DNA of 64,000 nt from Rhizobium sp. SL42 (GTDB lineage Bacteria > Pseudomonadota > Alphaproteobacteria > Rhizobiales > Rhizobiaceae), in NCBI RefSeq assembly GCF_021729845.1, contig NZ_CP063397.1, positions 1,998,001 to 2,062,000 on the forward strand, in the 5' to 3' direction. The position numbers were made by a program, and so were the translations under genes. The notes under the pieces were generated by a model that was given only the letters and a program-made list of their open reading frames with translations, was not told the DNA's origin and ran no database searches. Below, in pieces: positions 17,072 to 26,083 of the stretch (position 1 is its first letter; the number at the start of each line of letters is the position of its first letter).

Positions 17072-17974
17072 TCAACGCGCGCGGTAGTCGCGCAGCATTG
17101 ACCAGGAATAGATGAACAGCGCAGCCCAGATGAGCGGGAAGGCGATCATTTTCGCCGTGCCGAAGGGCTCCTTGAAGATGAATACCGCGATCAGGAAGAT
17201 CATCGTTGGGGCGATATATTGCATGATGCCGATGGTCGATAGCTTCAGCAGCTTTGCACCATTGGCGTAAAGGATAAGCGGGATCGCGGTCACCAGGCCG
17301 CTCGAGGCCAGAAGCACGGTATCGCTGGTATTGGTGCCGAAATGCGCTTGTCCGGTCATCGCCAGATAGATGACGTAGCACAGCGCAAACGGCGCCAGCA
17401 GCAGCACTTCGAGCAGGAAGCCCTGGTTTGGCCCGATCGGAAGCGTCTTGCGAAAGAAGGCGTAGAGCCCCCAGGACAAGGTCAGGCAAAGTGCCACGAT
17501 CGGCAGGCGACCGGCATCCACCGTCAGGATGACGACGGCGACAACGACAAGGGCAAGTGCCGCGATCTGCGCGGATTTCAGCTTTTCCTTCAGCAGGACG
17601 GCACCGAGAAAGACCGAAAACAGCGGATTGATGAAATAGCCAAGCGCCGTATCCAGCGCATGGCCGGCACCGATTGCCCAGACATAGATGCCCCAGTTGA
17701 TGCTGATCAGAAAGGCGGTGACGGCGGCCATGCCCAGCATGCGCGGGCTGCGGAAGGCGAGTTTCAGATCGTCCATGCGTCGAAGTGCGAGCAGGATCAG
17801 GCCGGCGACGGGAACAGACCACAGAATGCGGTGGGCAATCACTTCTGTCGGAGAAATATGCCCGACTGCCTTCATGTAGAGAGGCAGGAAGCCCCAGAGG
17901 AAATAGGCGGAGAGGGCGAAGAGAAAGCCGTTCAGGCTGTCCTTGTTCTCGGCGGGAGCGGTGAGGTCGGCCAT
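17072..17974 (-). CDS. rarD: RarD-type EamA-family permease
   Basis: 300 residues with about ten hydrophobic helices in two EamA repeats. The opening FLFALSAYFLWGFLPLYMKAV and the following SPTEVIAHRILWSVP match RarD (chloramphenicol-sensitivity) proteins of the drug/metabolite transporter superfamily, as do WGIYVWAI and EKL after the fourth helix. The transported compound is not known for this family. It is followed by the cupin gene (21 bp) and preceded, 114 bp upstream, by the AT-rich islet gene, so it is likely to have its own promoter. Confidence 0.9.
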   Translation of the reverse strand: MADLTAPAENKDSLNGFLFALSAYFLWGFLPLYMKAVGHISPTEVIAHRILWSVPVAGLILLALRRMDDLKLAFRSPRMLGMAAVTAFLISINWGIYVWAIGAGHALDTALGYFINPLFSVFLGAVLLKEKLKSAQIAALALVVVAVVILTVDAGRLPIVALCLTLSWGLYAFFRKTLPIGPNQGFLLEVLLLAPFALCYVIYLAMTGQAHFGTNTSDTVLLASSGLVTAIPLILYANGAKLLKLSTIGIMQYIAPTMIFLIAVFIFKEPFGTAKMIAFPLIWAALFIYSWSMLRDYRAR

Positions 17975-18088
17975 GGTATTTCCTGACGTTTTTTATGCTT
18001 CGAAACGGAATTACGCCTGCCGGTTGGCGCACGCAAATTCATTTCCGTGAAGCGTTTTTCACGCGAGGTGATATGAGTCATAAATGGG

Positions 18089-18709
18089 CTATGGAACCAC
18101 CACGACGGGTGGACCTTTTGGTACAGCCTGTTGGCTTGAATTTGCTCCAGCATCCAAGCCTATGGCGGGCCGTGCAGGTGTCGGTGGGCAGTTGTCATTA
18201 GTCAAAATACACCAGTCTATCAAAGTGCTGGCGAAAATAAAAAACGACAAAACGGTGATTAAGAGCGAAATAGAAGTTAGAAGCCGTGCTCTCCGAAATA
18301 AGTAACTCATTTTTTTATTTTGTTCTGATATTAATTCTGATGACTTTACAAAGTTTTCCTCAATGTAGGCGGAAAAGTGATCCTGCCATATTTCAGGAAA
18401 TCCATTTTTTAGTGAAGTTTTATGTTGATAAATTGCCGTTGGATCGCCGGGAACAAAAATTTTATCAGCCTGAAATCCTAAGAACGTCAGGATTGCTGCC
18501 GAAAATATTAACGCCAATGACATAAGACAAAGAACTTGAACGAGCTCTGAATCGAATGAGTTGCCAGAATCTGTATTCGTTAGAAGGTATATCGTTCCCG
18601 CGATCTGAAGCGCTATTACGTTTATCAGGGTTTGGCCCTTGTCGCTCAAGTGCTTTCGCACTTCAAAATGTAGAATAAAAATTTCCTGCCAAAGCGAACT
18701 AGAGCTCAT
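18089..18709 (-). CDS. Orphan membrane protein in an AT-rich islet, effector-like topology
   Basis: 206 residues. The ATG at 18709 has CCGGAGG about eight bases upstream. Hydrophobic helices are at about 29-44, 58-80 and 142-166, separated by a polar loop with the helical stretch YIEENFVKSSELISEQNKKM just before the last helix. The tail (about 172-206) is proline-rich and ends PPVVVV-P. This plan, two helices then a soluble segment and a closing helix, is reminiscent of small 2TM/SLATT or Pycsar-type membrane effectors, but no family match is certain. Base composition is clearly lower in GC than the flanking genes, suggesting transfer. No partner gene (cyclase, sensor) is adjacent. Confidence 0.6.
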   Translation of the reverse strand: MSSSSLWQEIFILHFEVRKHLSDKGQTLINVIALQIAGTIYLLTNTDSGNSFDSELVQVLCLMSLALIFSAAILTFLGFQADKIFVPGDPTAIYQHKTSLKNGFPEIWQDHFSAYIEENFVKSSELISEQNKKMSYLFRRARLLTSISLLITVLSFFIFASTLIDWCILTNDNCPPTPARPAIGLDAGANSSQQAVPKGPPVVVVP

Positions 18710-18909
18710 ATTGACAACCTCCGGGTCAAATCATCCTCTAATTTTATAAATGTATATGAAGTAGATATCTGTATAAAGCTTTTCTGAAGAAAACATTCAG
18801 CGAGGAGATTTGTTTCTGTCGCCGTGAAGCACTCCCAGAGCACTCGCCCTGTTAGAAATAGCGTTGCGGGACAGACGACGAGACGTAGGAACTCCACTAT
18901 TTTGGTGTC

Positions 18910-19815
18910 TCAGGAAACGCGCCCATGCTCGGCGAGGAAGTCGAGCATGACCCGGATACGCGCCGGCAGGTGGCCGCCCTGGCCGACATAGACGGCATGG
19001 AACGGCTCGCTGCGCCTTGTGCGCGGATCATCGAGTACGGTGACCAGCCGGCCGGCCTTCAGGTCTTCTGTCACGGTGAAGCGGGCAAGCTGCACAAGAC
19101 CGGCACCGCCGATGGCGAAATGCCGGAGCGCTTCGCCGTCGCTGGCACTGAGACGACCGGCCACGGGCACCTGCACGATCGTATCGCCTTCTGGCGCGGA
19201 CCAGTCGCGATGCGCCCGTACATAGCCGAACCCCAGCCGGTTGTGTCGCTCCAGTTCTGATGCCGTTTCCGGCACGCCGTGGCTCGCCAGATAGGTGGGC
19301 GACGCGACAATGACGAGGGGTGTGTCGCCGAGTTTGCGCGCGACCAGGCTGGAATTGGGCATGACACCGGCGCGGATGGCGATATCGGCCCGCTCGGCCA
19401 GGAGGTCGACGACAAGATCGGTCTGGATCACCTCGACCGAGATGCCGGGATAGAGATCGAGGAATTGCGACAGTATCGGTGCCAGCACATGCGTGCCGTA
19501 GGCAGCACTGGTATTGATCCGGATGAGGCCTCTTGGATCGTCAAGATCGGCGGCAATGCGTTCGGCCTCCTCGATATCAGCCAGAATGCGCACGGAGCGT
19601 TCGTAGAAACTTCGGCCCTCCGCCGTCAGCAGCAACTTGCGCGTTGATCGATTGACAAGGCGCGTGCCGAGCCGGGCCTCGAGCCGTGCAACCAGCTTGC
19701 TGACAGCCGATGGTGTCACGCGGAAGAAGCGGGCCGCCGCCGAGAAGCCGCCTTGTTCCACCACCTGGACAAAGACTTCCATTTCGCCGGATCTGTTGAT
19801 GTCCTGCCGTGCCAC
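18910..19815 (-). CDS. LysR-family transcriptional regulator
   Basis: 301 residues. The N-terminal winged helix-turn-helix (about 10-70) has the LysR pattern EMEVFVQVVEQGGFSAAARF, SAVSKLVARLEARLGTRLVNRSTR. The remaining chain is the type 2 periplasmic-binding-like effector domain (about 90-300). It is divergent from the MFS gene with 102 bp between starts, the usual LysR arrangement, so it very likely controls that transporter and itself. A 10-bp palindrome lies 12 bp upstream of its start. The inducer is unknown. Confidence 0.92.
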   Translation of the reverse strand: MARQDINRSGEMEVFVQVVEQGGFSAAARFFRVTPSAVSKLVARLEARLGTRLVNRSTRKLLLTAEGRSFYERSVRILADIEEAERIAADLDDPRGLIRINTSAAYGTHVLAPILSQFLDLYPGISVEVIQTDLVVDLLAERADIAIRAGVMPNSSLVARKLGDTPLVIVASPTYLASHGVPETASELERHNRLGFGYVRAHRDWSAPEGDTIVQVPVAGRLSASDGEALRHFAIGGAGLVQLARFTVTEDLKAGRLVTVLDDPRTRRSEPFHAVYVGQGGHLPARIRVMLDFLAEHGRVS

Positions 19816-19827
19816 GATGTGAATTCA

Positions 19828-19837
19828 ATTCATGAAT
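19828..19837. promoter_or_regulatory. Palindrome in the lysR/MFS divergent region
   Basis: ATTCATGAAT is a perfect 10-bp palindrome within the 102-bp divergent intergenic region, close to the lysR start at 19815. It is a reasonable operator candidate, since LysR regulators bind interrupted dyads with a T-N11-A core in such regions. Not tested against other copies. Confidence 0.35.
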
Positions 19838-19917
19838 GTTGTGCTTATCCGAAGACTATTTCACCGATCCTTTGCTGTCTATCTGCAGTGCATCCCATTT
19901 CAACAAGGACGCACACC

Positions 19918-21093
19918 ATGCCTCTTGCTCTCTATGCCCTGACCGTTGGTGCCTTTGGCATCGGCGTCACGGAATTTGTCATCATGGGCCTGCTGATCGA
20001 TGTCAGCGCCGATCTCGGCATTTCGATCGCGGCCGCCGGTCTCTTGATTTCCGGCTATGCTCTCGGTGTCGTCTTCGGCGCGCCGATCCTGACCACCTTG
20101 ACCGGCCGATGGCCGCGCAAGACCGTGCTGATCGCGCTGATGATCATCTTCACCATCGGCAATATCGCCTGTGCGCTGGCGCCCAATTACGAGACGCTGA
20201 TGGCCGCCAGACTGCTCGCGGCTCTGGCGCATGGCACCTTTTTCGGTGTCGGTTCCGTCGTTGCAACCGGACTGGTCGCGCCGGAGCGCCGCGCATCGGC
20301 CATTGCCGTGATGTTCACCGGCCTCACGGTCGCCAATATCGCCGGCGTTCCTTTCGGCACCTGGCTCGGCCAGGAATATGGCTGGCGCACGACCTTCTGG
20401 GCCGTGGCCATCGTTGGCATTGCGGCTCTTGCCGTACTTGCCGTCTTCCTGCCGCGCGACGACAAACAGCCCGAAGCGCAGGACTGGCGCTCGGACTTAG
20501 CCACCATGGCCCGCCCGCAGGTCCTCGCCGGCCTCGCGATCACCGTGCTCGGTTATGCCGGCGTCTTCACCGTCTTCACCTATATCGCGCCGGTCCTGAC
20601 CGAGATCACCGGCTTTTCGGCCGCCGCGGTCTCGCCGATCCTGCTGGTCTTCGGCGGTGGACTGATCGTCGGCAATCTTCTGGGCGGCAAACTCGCCGAT
20701 CGCAATCTCGACCGTTCGGTCCTGCTGACGCTGGCGGTGTTGACGGTGTCGCTCGGGGTCATGGCCCTGGTTCTTGAACACAGGAACCTGACCATCGCCT
20801 TTGTCGGCCTTGTCGGCGCGGCGGGTTTTGCAACGGTTGCGCCCTTGCAGATGCGGGTACTTCAGAAGGCGGAAGGTGCAGGGCAGGCGCTCGCCTCGAG
20901 CTTCAACATTGCCGCCTTCAATCTCGGCAATGCCATTGGCGCCTGGGTCGGTGGTCTGGCGATCGAGCATGGCGCTGGCCTGGCCGCGCTGCCGCTGGTG
21001 GCCGCGGGATTTCCGCTGGCGGCCCTGGTGCTGGCCATCGCTTCGATGGTCAGTGAACGCCGCAGGCTGGCCACGGCGCTTGCAGAAGTGTGA
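19918..21093 (+). CDS. MFS transporter (DHA1, AraJ/YdhP-like)
   Basis: 391 residues from the ATG at 19918, preceded by AACAAGGACGC. Twelve hydrophobic helices are expected. The start LALYALTVGAFGIGVTEFVIMGLL is typical of the AraJ/YdhP/NepI-like DHA1 drug or metabolite exporters, and GRWPRKTVL between helices 2 and 3 is the MFS motif A region. The substrate cannot be told. It is divergently paired with the LysR gene and ends 39 bp before the convergent cimA stop. Confidence 0.88.
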   Translation: MPLALYALTVGAFGIGVTEFVIMGLLIDVSADLGISIAAAGLLISGYALGVVFGAPILTTLTGRWPRKTVLIALMIIFTIGNIACALAPNYETLMAARLLAALAHGTFFGVGSVVATGLVAPERRASAIAVMFTGLTVANIAGVPFGTWLGQEYGWRTTFWAVAIVGIAALAVLAVFLPRDDKQPEAQDWRSDLATMARPQVLAGLAITVLGYAGVFTVFTYIAPVLTEITGFSAAAVSPILLVFGGGLIVGNLLGGKLADRNLDRSVLLTLAVLTVSLGVMALVLEHRNLTIAFVGLVGAAGFATVAPLQMRVLQKAEGAGQALASSFNIAAFNLGNAIGAWVGGLAIEHGAGLAALPLVAAGFPLAALVLAIASMVSERRRLATALAEV

Positions 21094-21132
21094 GGTCAGG
21101 CGGACAACCCTGATCGCGCAGGATCGCCGCCG

Positions 21133-22749
21133 TCATTCGGCGGCGATCTGACCTGCCATCTGCCGGTTCTTCAGCAGCTTGTAGACAACAGAGTCCATCA
21201 ACGCCTGGAAGGAGGCGTCGATGATATTTTCCGACACTCCGACCGTCCACCAGCGTGCGCCGCTATCATCGGTGGATTCGATCAGGACGCGGGTGATCGC
21301 CTCGGTACCGCCGTTCAGGATACGCACCTTGTAGTCCGCCAGTTCCAGATCGCCGATCTCGTGCTGGTACTTGCCGAGATCCTTGCGCAGCGCGATGTCG
21401 AGCGCGTTGACGGGGCCGTCGCCCTCGGCCACCGACATCAGCATTTCGCCGTCGATGATCGTCTTGACCACTGCCTCCGATACGGTCTTCAGCCGCCCAT
21501 GGCTGTCGAAGCGCCGTTCGACCATCACCCGGAAGCTCTCGACCTGGAAAAAGTCCGGAACGCTGGTCAGCGTGCGCTGGGCGAGCAGTTCGAAACTCGC
21601 ATCCGCTCCCTCGTAGGCATAGCCGGAGGCTTCGCGTTCCTTGACGATGGCGATCAGCGTATCGAGTTTCGGATCGTCTTTCTCGACGCGGATGCCGCGC
21701 CGCTTCAGTTCGTTGATGAAATTAGCCTTGCCGCCCTGGTCGGAGACCATGACCTTGCGGAAATTGCCGACGCTTTCAGGCTCGACATGCTCATAGGTCT
21801 TCGGATCCTTGAGCAGGGCCGAGGCGTGGATGCCAGCCTTGGTGGCAAACGCCGAGGCGCCGACGTAAGGCGCCTGGTGGTTGGGAGACCGGTTGAGCAA
21901 CTCGTCGAAGGCGCGCGACAGACGGTTGAGGCCGACCAGCGCCTCGCGGTCGATCGATGTCTCGAAGCGTGTCGCGTAGGTGTCTTTGAGACAGAGCGTG
22001 GGGATGATCGTCACGAGATCGGCATTGCCGCAGCGTTCGCCGATACCGTTCAGCGTTCCCTGGATCTGCCGGACACCGGCCTCCACCGCGGCCAGCGAAT
22101 TGGCAACGGCCTGGCCGGTGTCGTTATGGGCGTGAATGCCGAGCGCGCTGCCCGGAATGCCGGCGGCAACCACCGCCGCGATGATCTCGCGGATTTCCGG
22201 CGGCTGCGTCCCGCCATTGGTGTCGCAGAGAACCACCCAGCGCGCACCGGCGTCATGCGCCGTCTTCGCACAGGCGAGCGCATAGGCCGGATTGGCCTTG
22301 TAGCCATCGAAGAAATGCTCGCAATCGACCATGGCGAGCTTGCCCGCCGCGACCACGGCCCTGACGCTGTCGCGGATGCTTTCGAGGTTTTCATCGTTGG
22401 TGCAGCCGAGCGCGACCTTGACGTGGTAGTCCCAGCTCTTGGCGACCAGACAGACCGCATCGCTCTTCGCCTGGATCAGCTGGGTGAGACCTGGATCGTT
22501 GGAGGCGGAAATGCCGGCCCGCTTGGTCATCCCGAAGGCGACGAAACCGGCCCGGCTCGTGCGTTTTTTGGCAAAGAAGGCCGTATCCGTCGGGTTTGCC
22601 CCCGGATAGCCGCCTTCGACATAATCGAGGCCGAATTCATCGAGCATGGCGGCGATGGCAATCTTGTCCTCGACCGAAAAATCGATGCCGGGCGTCTGCT
22701 GGCCGTCCCGCAGCGTCGTGTCGAAGAGATAGATTTTTTCGCGTGTCAT
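21133..22749 (-). CDS. cimA: (R)-citramalate synthase
   Basis: 538 residues, the length of CimA. The HMGL-like TIM barrel shows DTTLRDGQQTPG (10-21), HAHNDTGQAVANS with metal ligands H206 and H208, and GERCGNADL. A C-terminal LeuA dimer/allosteric domain follows (about 400-520). The enzyme condenses pyruvate with acetyl-CoA to citramalate, feeding 2-oxobutyrate for isoleucine synthesis. The long EGGYPGANPTD segment separates it from 2-isopropylmalate synthase. It lies downstream of the proline iminopeptidase gene with a 100-bp gap that contains a repeat element. Confidence 0.92.
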   Translation of the reverse strand: MTREKIYLFDTTLRDGQQTPGIDFSVEDKIAIAAMLDEFGLDYVEGGYPGANPTDTAFFAKKRTSRAGFVAFGMTKRAGISASNDPGLTQLIQAKSDAVCLVAKSWDYHVKVALGCTNDENLESIRDSVRAVVAAGKLAMVDCEHFFDGYKANPAYALACAKTAHDAGARWVVLCDTNGGTQPPEIREIIAAVVAAGIPGSALGIHAHNDTGQAVANSLAAVEAGVRQIQGTLNGIGERCGNADLVTIIPTLCLKDTYATRFETSIDREALVGLNRLSRAFDELLNRSPNHQAPYVGASAFATKAGIHASALLKDPKTYEHVEPESVGNFRKVMVSDQGGKANFINELKRRGIRVEKDDPKLDTLIAIVKEREASGYAYEGADASFELLAQRTLTSVPDFFQVESFRVMVERRFDSHGRLKTVSEAVVKTIIDGEMLMSVAEGDGPVNALDIALRKDLGKYQHEIGDLELADYKVRILNGGTEAITRVLIESTDDSGARWWTVGVSENIIDASFQALMDSVVYKLLKNRQMAGQIAAE

Positions 22750-22780
22750 TGCAGTGCCTCCGAGGCATTCCGTGTCGTGG

Positions 22781-22841
22781 TCCCGTCATCCGGCTGTCGC
22801 CACCTTCGCCCCGCAGGCGGGCCGAAGGGCAGGGTGAGGGC
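22781..22841. repeat. RIME-like intergenic palindromic repeat
   Basis: The segment contains CACCTTCGCCCCGCA, then GGCGGGCCGAAGGG as an imperfect inverted arm, flanked by CCCGTCATCCGGC on one side and GGTGAGGG on the other. This matches the general pattern of rhizobial intergenic mosaic elements (palindromes with CACCTTCTCCCCGC and CGGGGAGAAGG cores). It fills the gap between the proline iminopeptidase and cimA genes. Identified from memory of the consensus, not by alignment. Confidence 0.55.
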
Positions 22842-22850
22842 ATTCTTGTC

Positions 22851-24299
<1,449 letters not shown>

Positions 24300-24303
<4 letters not shown>

Positions 24304-24767
24304 GCCTCGTCCTCCGGCGGCCAGGCGGATGTGTCATGATCGGGATGCTGGAAGGACACGACCGAAGCGAAATGCTCCTCCATCGCGGGGCTCGTATAGG
24401 CAGGTTTCTCGAATAGGTGCTCGATCCACGGCAGGCGATGATGATGGTTGACCTGCACCTGGGGTTCGAATTTCGCCGGGTTGTCGAAGGCGCCGATGGC
24501 GATCTCGATGCCCTCGCCATGATGATAGGTCAGCGGCGTGCCACATCTTCCGCAGAAGCCGCGTTTCACCTTCGCCGAGGAGCGAAACAGCATCGGCTGC
24601 CCGCGCGTAAAGGTCAGATGGGCATGGTCGGCGGTGACAAAGGCACCGAAGAAACTGCCGAACGCCTTCTGGCACATGCGGCAGTGGCAGATCGACGGTC
24701 GTCCGAGCTTTTCCGCCTGGAACCGCACGGCGCCACACTGGCAGCCGCCTGAAAAGATTTCGCTCAT
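24300..24767 (-). CDS. GFA-family zinc protein, paralogue 2
   Basis: 155 residues with the seven GFA cysteines C9, C11, C27, C29, C32, C72 and C75 in the same motifs as its neighbours, and a C-terminal QHPDHDTSAWPPE. It begins 10 bp after the membrane microprotein stop and overlaps paralogue 1 by ATGA, so it is translated from the same message. The middle part (TYHHGEGIEIAIGAFDNP) is the usual beta-sheet of the fold. Substrate unknown. Confidence 0.85.
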
Positions 24768-24777
24768 GCCGCTCTCC

Positions 24778-24891
24778 TCACTTGAACATCACGTAAACGA
24801 CCACGCCGGCGATGATGGCCGTGACGATCACGCCCTTGGCGATCAGTCCGTAGAGCAGCCATTTCGGCATTTGCGTATTCGGATTCGTCAT
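24778..24891 (-). CDS. 37-residue single-pass membrane microprotein
   Basis: A 38-codon frame running from ATG 24891 to TGA 24778. The start overlaps the stop of GFA paralogue 3 (ATGA), and the stop is 10 bp before paralogue 2. The chain is a short polar head beginning MTNPNTQMPKW, then one strong hydrophobic helix of about 22 residues (LLYGLIAKGVIVTAIIAGVVVYV) ended by MFK. The coupled position, exact fit between two genes and a clear membrane helix support a real gene, though it is below usual size cut-offs. No homologue is recognised. Confidence 0.65.
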   Translation of the reverse strand: MTNPNTQMPKWLLYGLIAKGVIVTAIIAGVVVYVMFK

Positions 24892-25367
24892 CGCGGCGCC
24901 TCCGGCCAATGCTCGGTGTCGCGGTCCGGGTGCTGATAGGATACGACCTCCAGCACGAAGGGCGCCTCGACAGCGTCTTCCTCGGTCGTGTGGCCGGGCA
25001 GCAGATGCAAGTGGTCGACGAAGTCGATCTTGCCCTCGATGCCGAACTGCACCACGGGCGGCAAAAGCGACGGATCGTCGAAGGCGCCGGCTGCGATCGC
25101 AATCCCGTCCGGCGCCTCATAGGTCATCGGCGTACCGCAATCGCCGCAAAAGCCACGAAGGGCAAAATTCGAGGAGCGGAAGCTCTTGCGCTCGCCGCGG
25201 GTCCATTCGAGTACAGCCCCGCGTGTCGAGACCAGCGGCGCATAATAGGCGCCAAAGGCCTTCTGGCACATCCGGCAATGGCAGATGGAACTGTCCTTCA
25301 GCACACCGGTCACGCGGAACCGCACCGCGCCGCACTGGCATCCGCCGGAATGGATGGCTTCAGTCAT
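24888..25367 (-). CDS. GFA-family zinc protein, paralogue 3
   Basis: 159 residues with GFA cysteines C10, C12, C29, C31, C34, C74 and C77, and a C-terminal QHPDRDTEHWPEAP that repeats the motif of the other two copies. It starts inside the last codons of vapC (8-bp overlap) and its stop overlaps the microprotein start. It is the first GFA gene after the toxin-antitoxin pair. The three copies differ substantially outside the motifs, so this is an old duplication. Function unknown. Confidence 0.85.
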   Translation of the reverse strand: MTEAIHSGGCQCGAVRFRVTGVLKDSSICHCRMCQKAFGAYYAPLVSTRGAVLEWTRGERKSFRSSNFALRGFCGDCGTPMTYEAPDGIAIAAGAFDDPSLLPPVVQFGIEGKIDFVDHLHLLPGHTTEEDAVEAPFVLEVVSYQHPDRDTEHWPEAPR

Positions 25368-25779
25368 CGTGCATATCCTCCAGCCAGTTTTCGACCTTCA
25401 GACCGGGAATACGGGAAAATTCCCGTGTGTTGGCGGTGACCAGCGTCAGGTCGAGCGAACGAGCGTGCGCGGCGATGAAGAGATCCGTTGTGCCTACCGG
25501 TTTTCCCTGACGTTCGACGTTCAATCGGATTTCCGCGAAATGATGACTTGCCACGTTCTCGTAAGGCAAAACCGAAATCCGGCCGATAACCGTTTCAATC
25601 AGGCTTGTCAGTCGTACAGAACCACGCTTCATCGCGCCAAAGCGCAGTTCCGAGGCGACGATTGCGCTGATCGCGATCATCTCGTCGTCCATCGCTGCCA
25701 TTCGCTCTGCCGCGCGCCCATACGGATTGCGGATGGCGTCGGACACGATGTTCGTATCAAGCATGTAGAGAGGAGTCAT
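25360..25779 (-). CDS. vapC: VapC-type PIN-domain toxin
   Basis: 139 residues. The PIN RNase acidic residues are all visible: D8 (YMLDTN), E44 (ASELRFG), D99 (TTDLFIAAHA), with the late TANTREF segment. VapC toxins cleave specific RNAs, often tRNA or rRNA, until bound by VapB. The start overlaps the vapB stop by ATGA, the standard coupling in these modules. The toxin looks intact. Unusually, its end overlaps the next gene (GFA paralogue 3), tying the module to a longer transcript. Confidence 0.9.
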   Translation of the reverse strand: MTPLYMLDTNIVSDAIRNPYGRAAERMAAMDDEMIAISAIVASELRFGAMKRGSVRLTSLIETVIGRISVLPYENVASHHFAEIRLNVERQGKPVGTTDLFIAAHARSLDLTLVTANTREFSRIPGLKVENWLEDMHDD

Positions 25780-26021
25780 AGATCGACATCCCGGGGCGGT
25801 GGTTCCTGAATGTCGAAATCGAAATCCTCATCGATTGGCTGCTGCTGGCGCAGCCACTCGATGAGATTTCCTTTCTTGGCTTTGACCACCGGTTCGAGGA
25901 TGATCCGGCCGCCTTCCTTGCGCATGATCACTTCGTCACCCGGGAATTCAAATTCCACGGGAATACGAACGGCGCGGTTGCGGCCGTTTTTGAAAACGCG
26001 AACCTGTCTTTCGATACCCAT
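25776..26021 (-). CDS. vapB: VapB-type antitoxin (AbrB/MazE-like)
   Basis: 81 residues. The N-terminal 50 residues form a swapped-hairpin AbrB DNA-binding domain (VRVFKNGRNRAVRIPVEFEF, then IIMRKEGGRIILEP). The acidic C-terminal tail (IDEDFDFDIQEPPPRDVDL) is the usual toxin-binding part. A Shine-Dalgarno GGGAG precedes the ATG at 26021. A near-perfect dyad lies 20-40 bp upstream and is the expected autoregulatory operator. The gene lies 60 bp after cysS on the same strand. Confidence 0.88.
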   Translation of the reverse strand: MGIERQVRVFKNGRNRAVRIPVEFEFPGDEVIMRKEGGRIILEPVVKAKKGNLIEWLRQQQPIDEDFDFDIQEPPPRDVDL

Positions 26022-26041
26022 CCGAATTCACTCCCGACAAT

Positions 26042-26063
26042 GGCATATGCCTCAGCATATGCC
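26042..26063. promoter_or_regulatory. Palindromic operator candidate upstream of vapB
   Basis: GGCATATGC (26042-26050) and GCATATGCC (26055-26063) are perfect inverted arms separated by CTCA. Each arm also contains the self-palindrome GCATATGC, so the site offers two stacked dyads. It lies 20-40 bp upstream of the vapB start and just past the cysS stop, where VapBC complexes typically bind to repress their own operon. Confidence 0.6.
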
Positions 26064-26083
26064 TCCAAGCGATTTTCCGCAAA

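Noticed and set aside
18706..18897. 63-codon minus-strand frame from a GTG, overlapping the islet membrane protein start by ATGA
   Set aside because: No good ribosome site and no recognisable domain; kept only as a possible remnant in the islet finding.
21122..21148. Ten-bp hairpin at the cimA stop, between converging MFS and cimA genes
   Set aside because: Clear stem, but no T-run on either side and it overlaps coding sequence, so I did not call a terminator.
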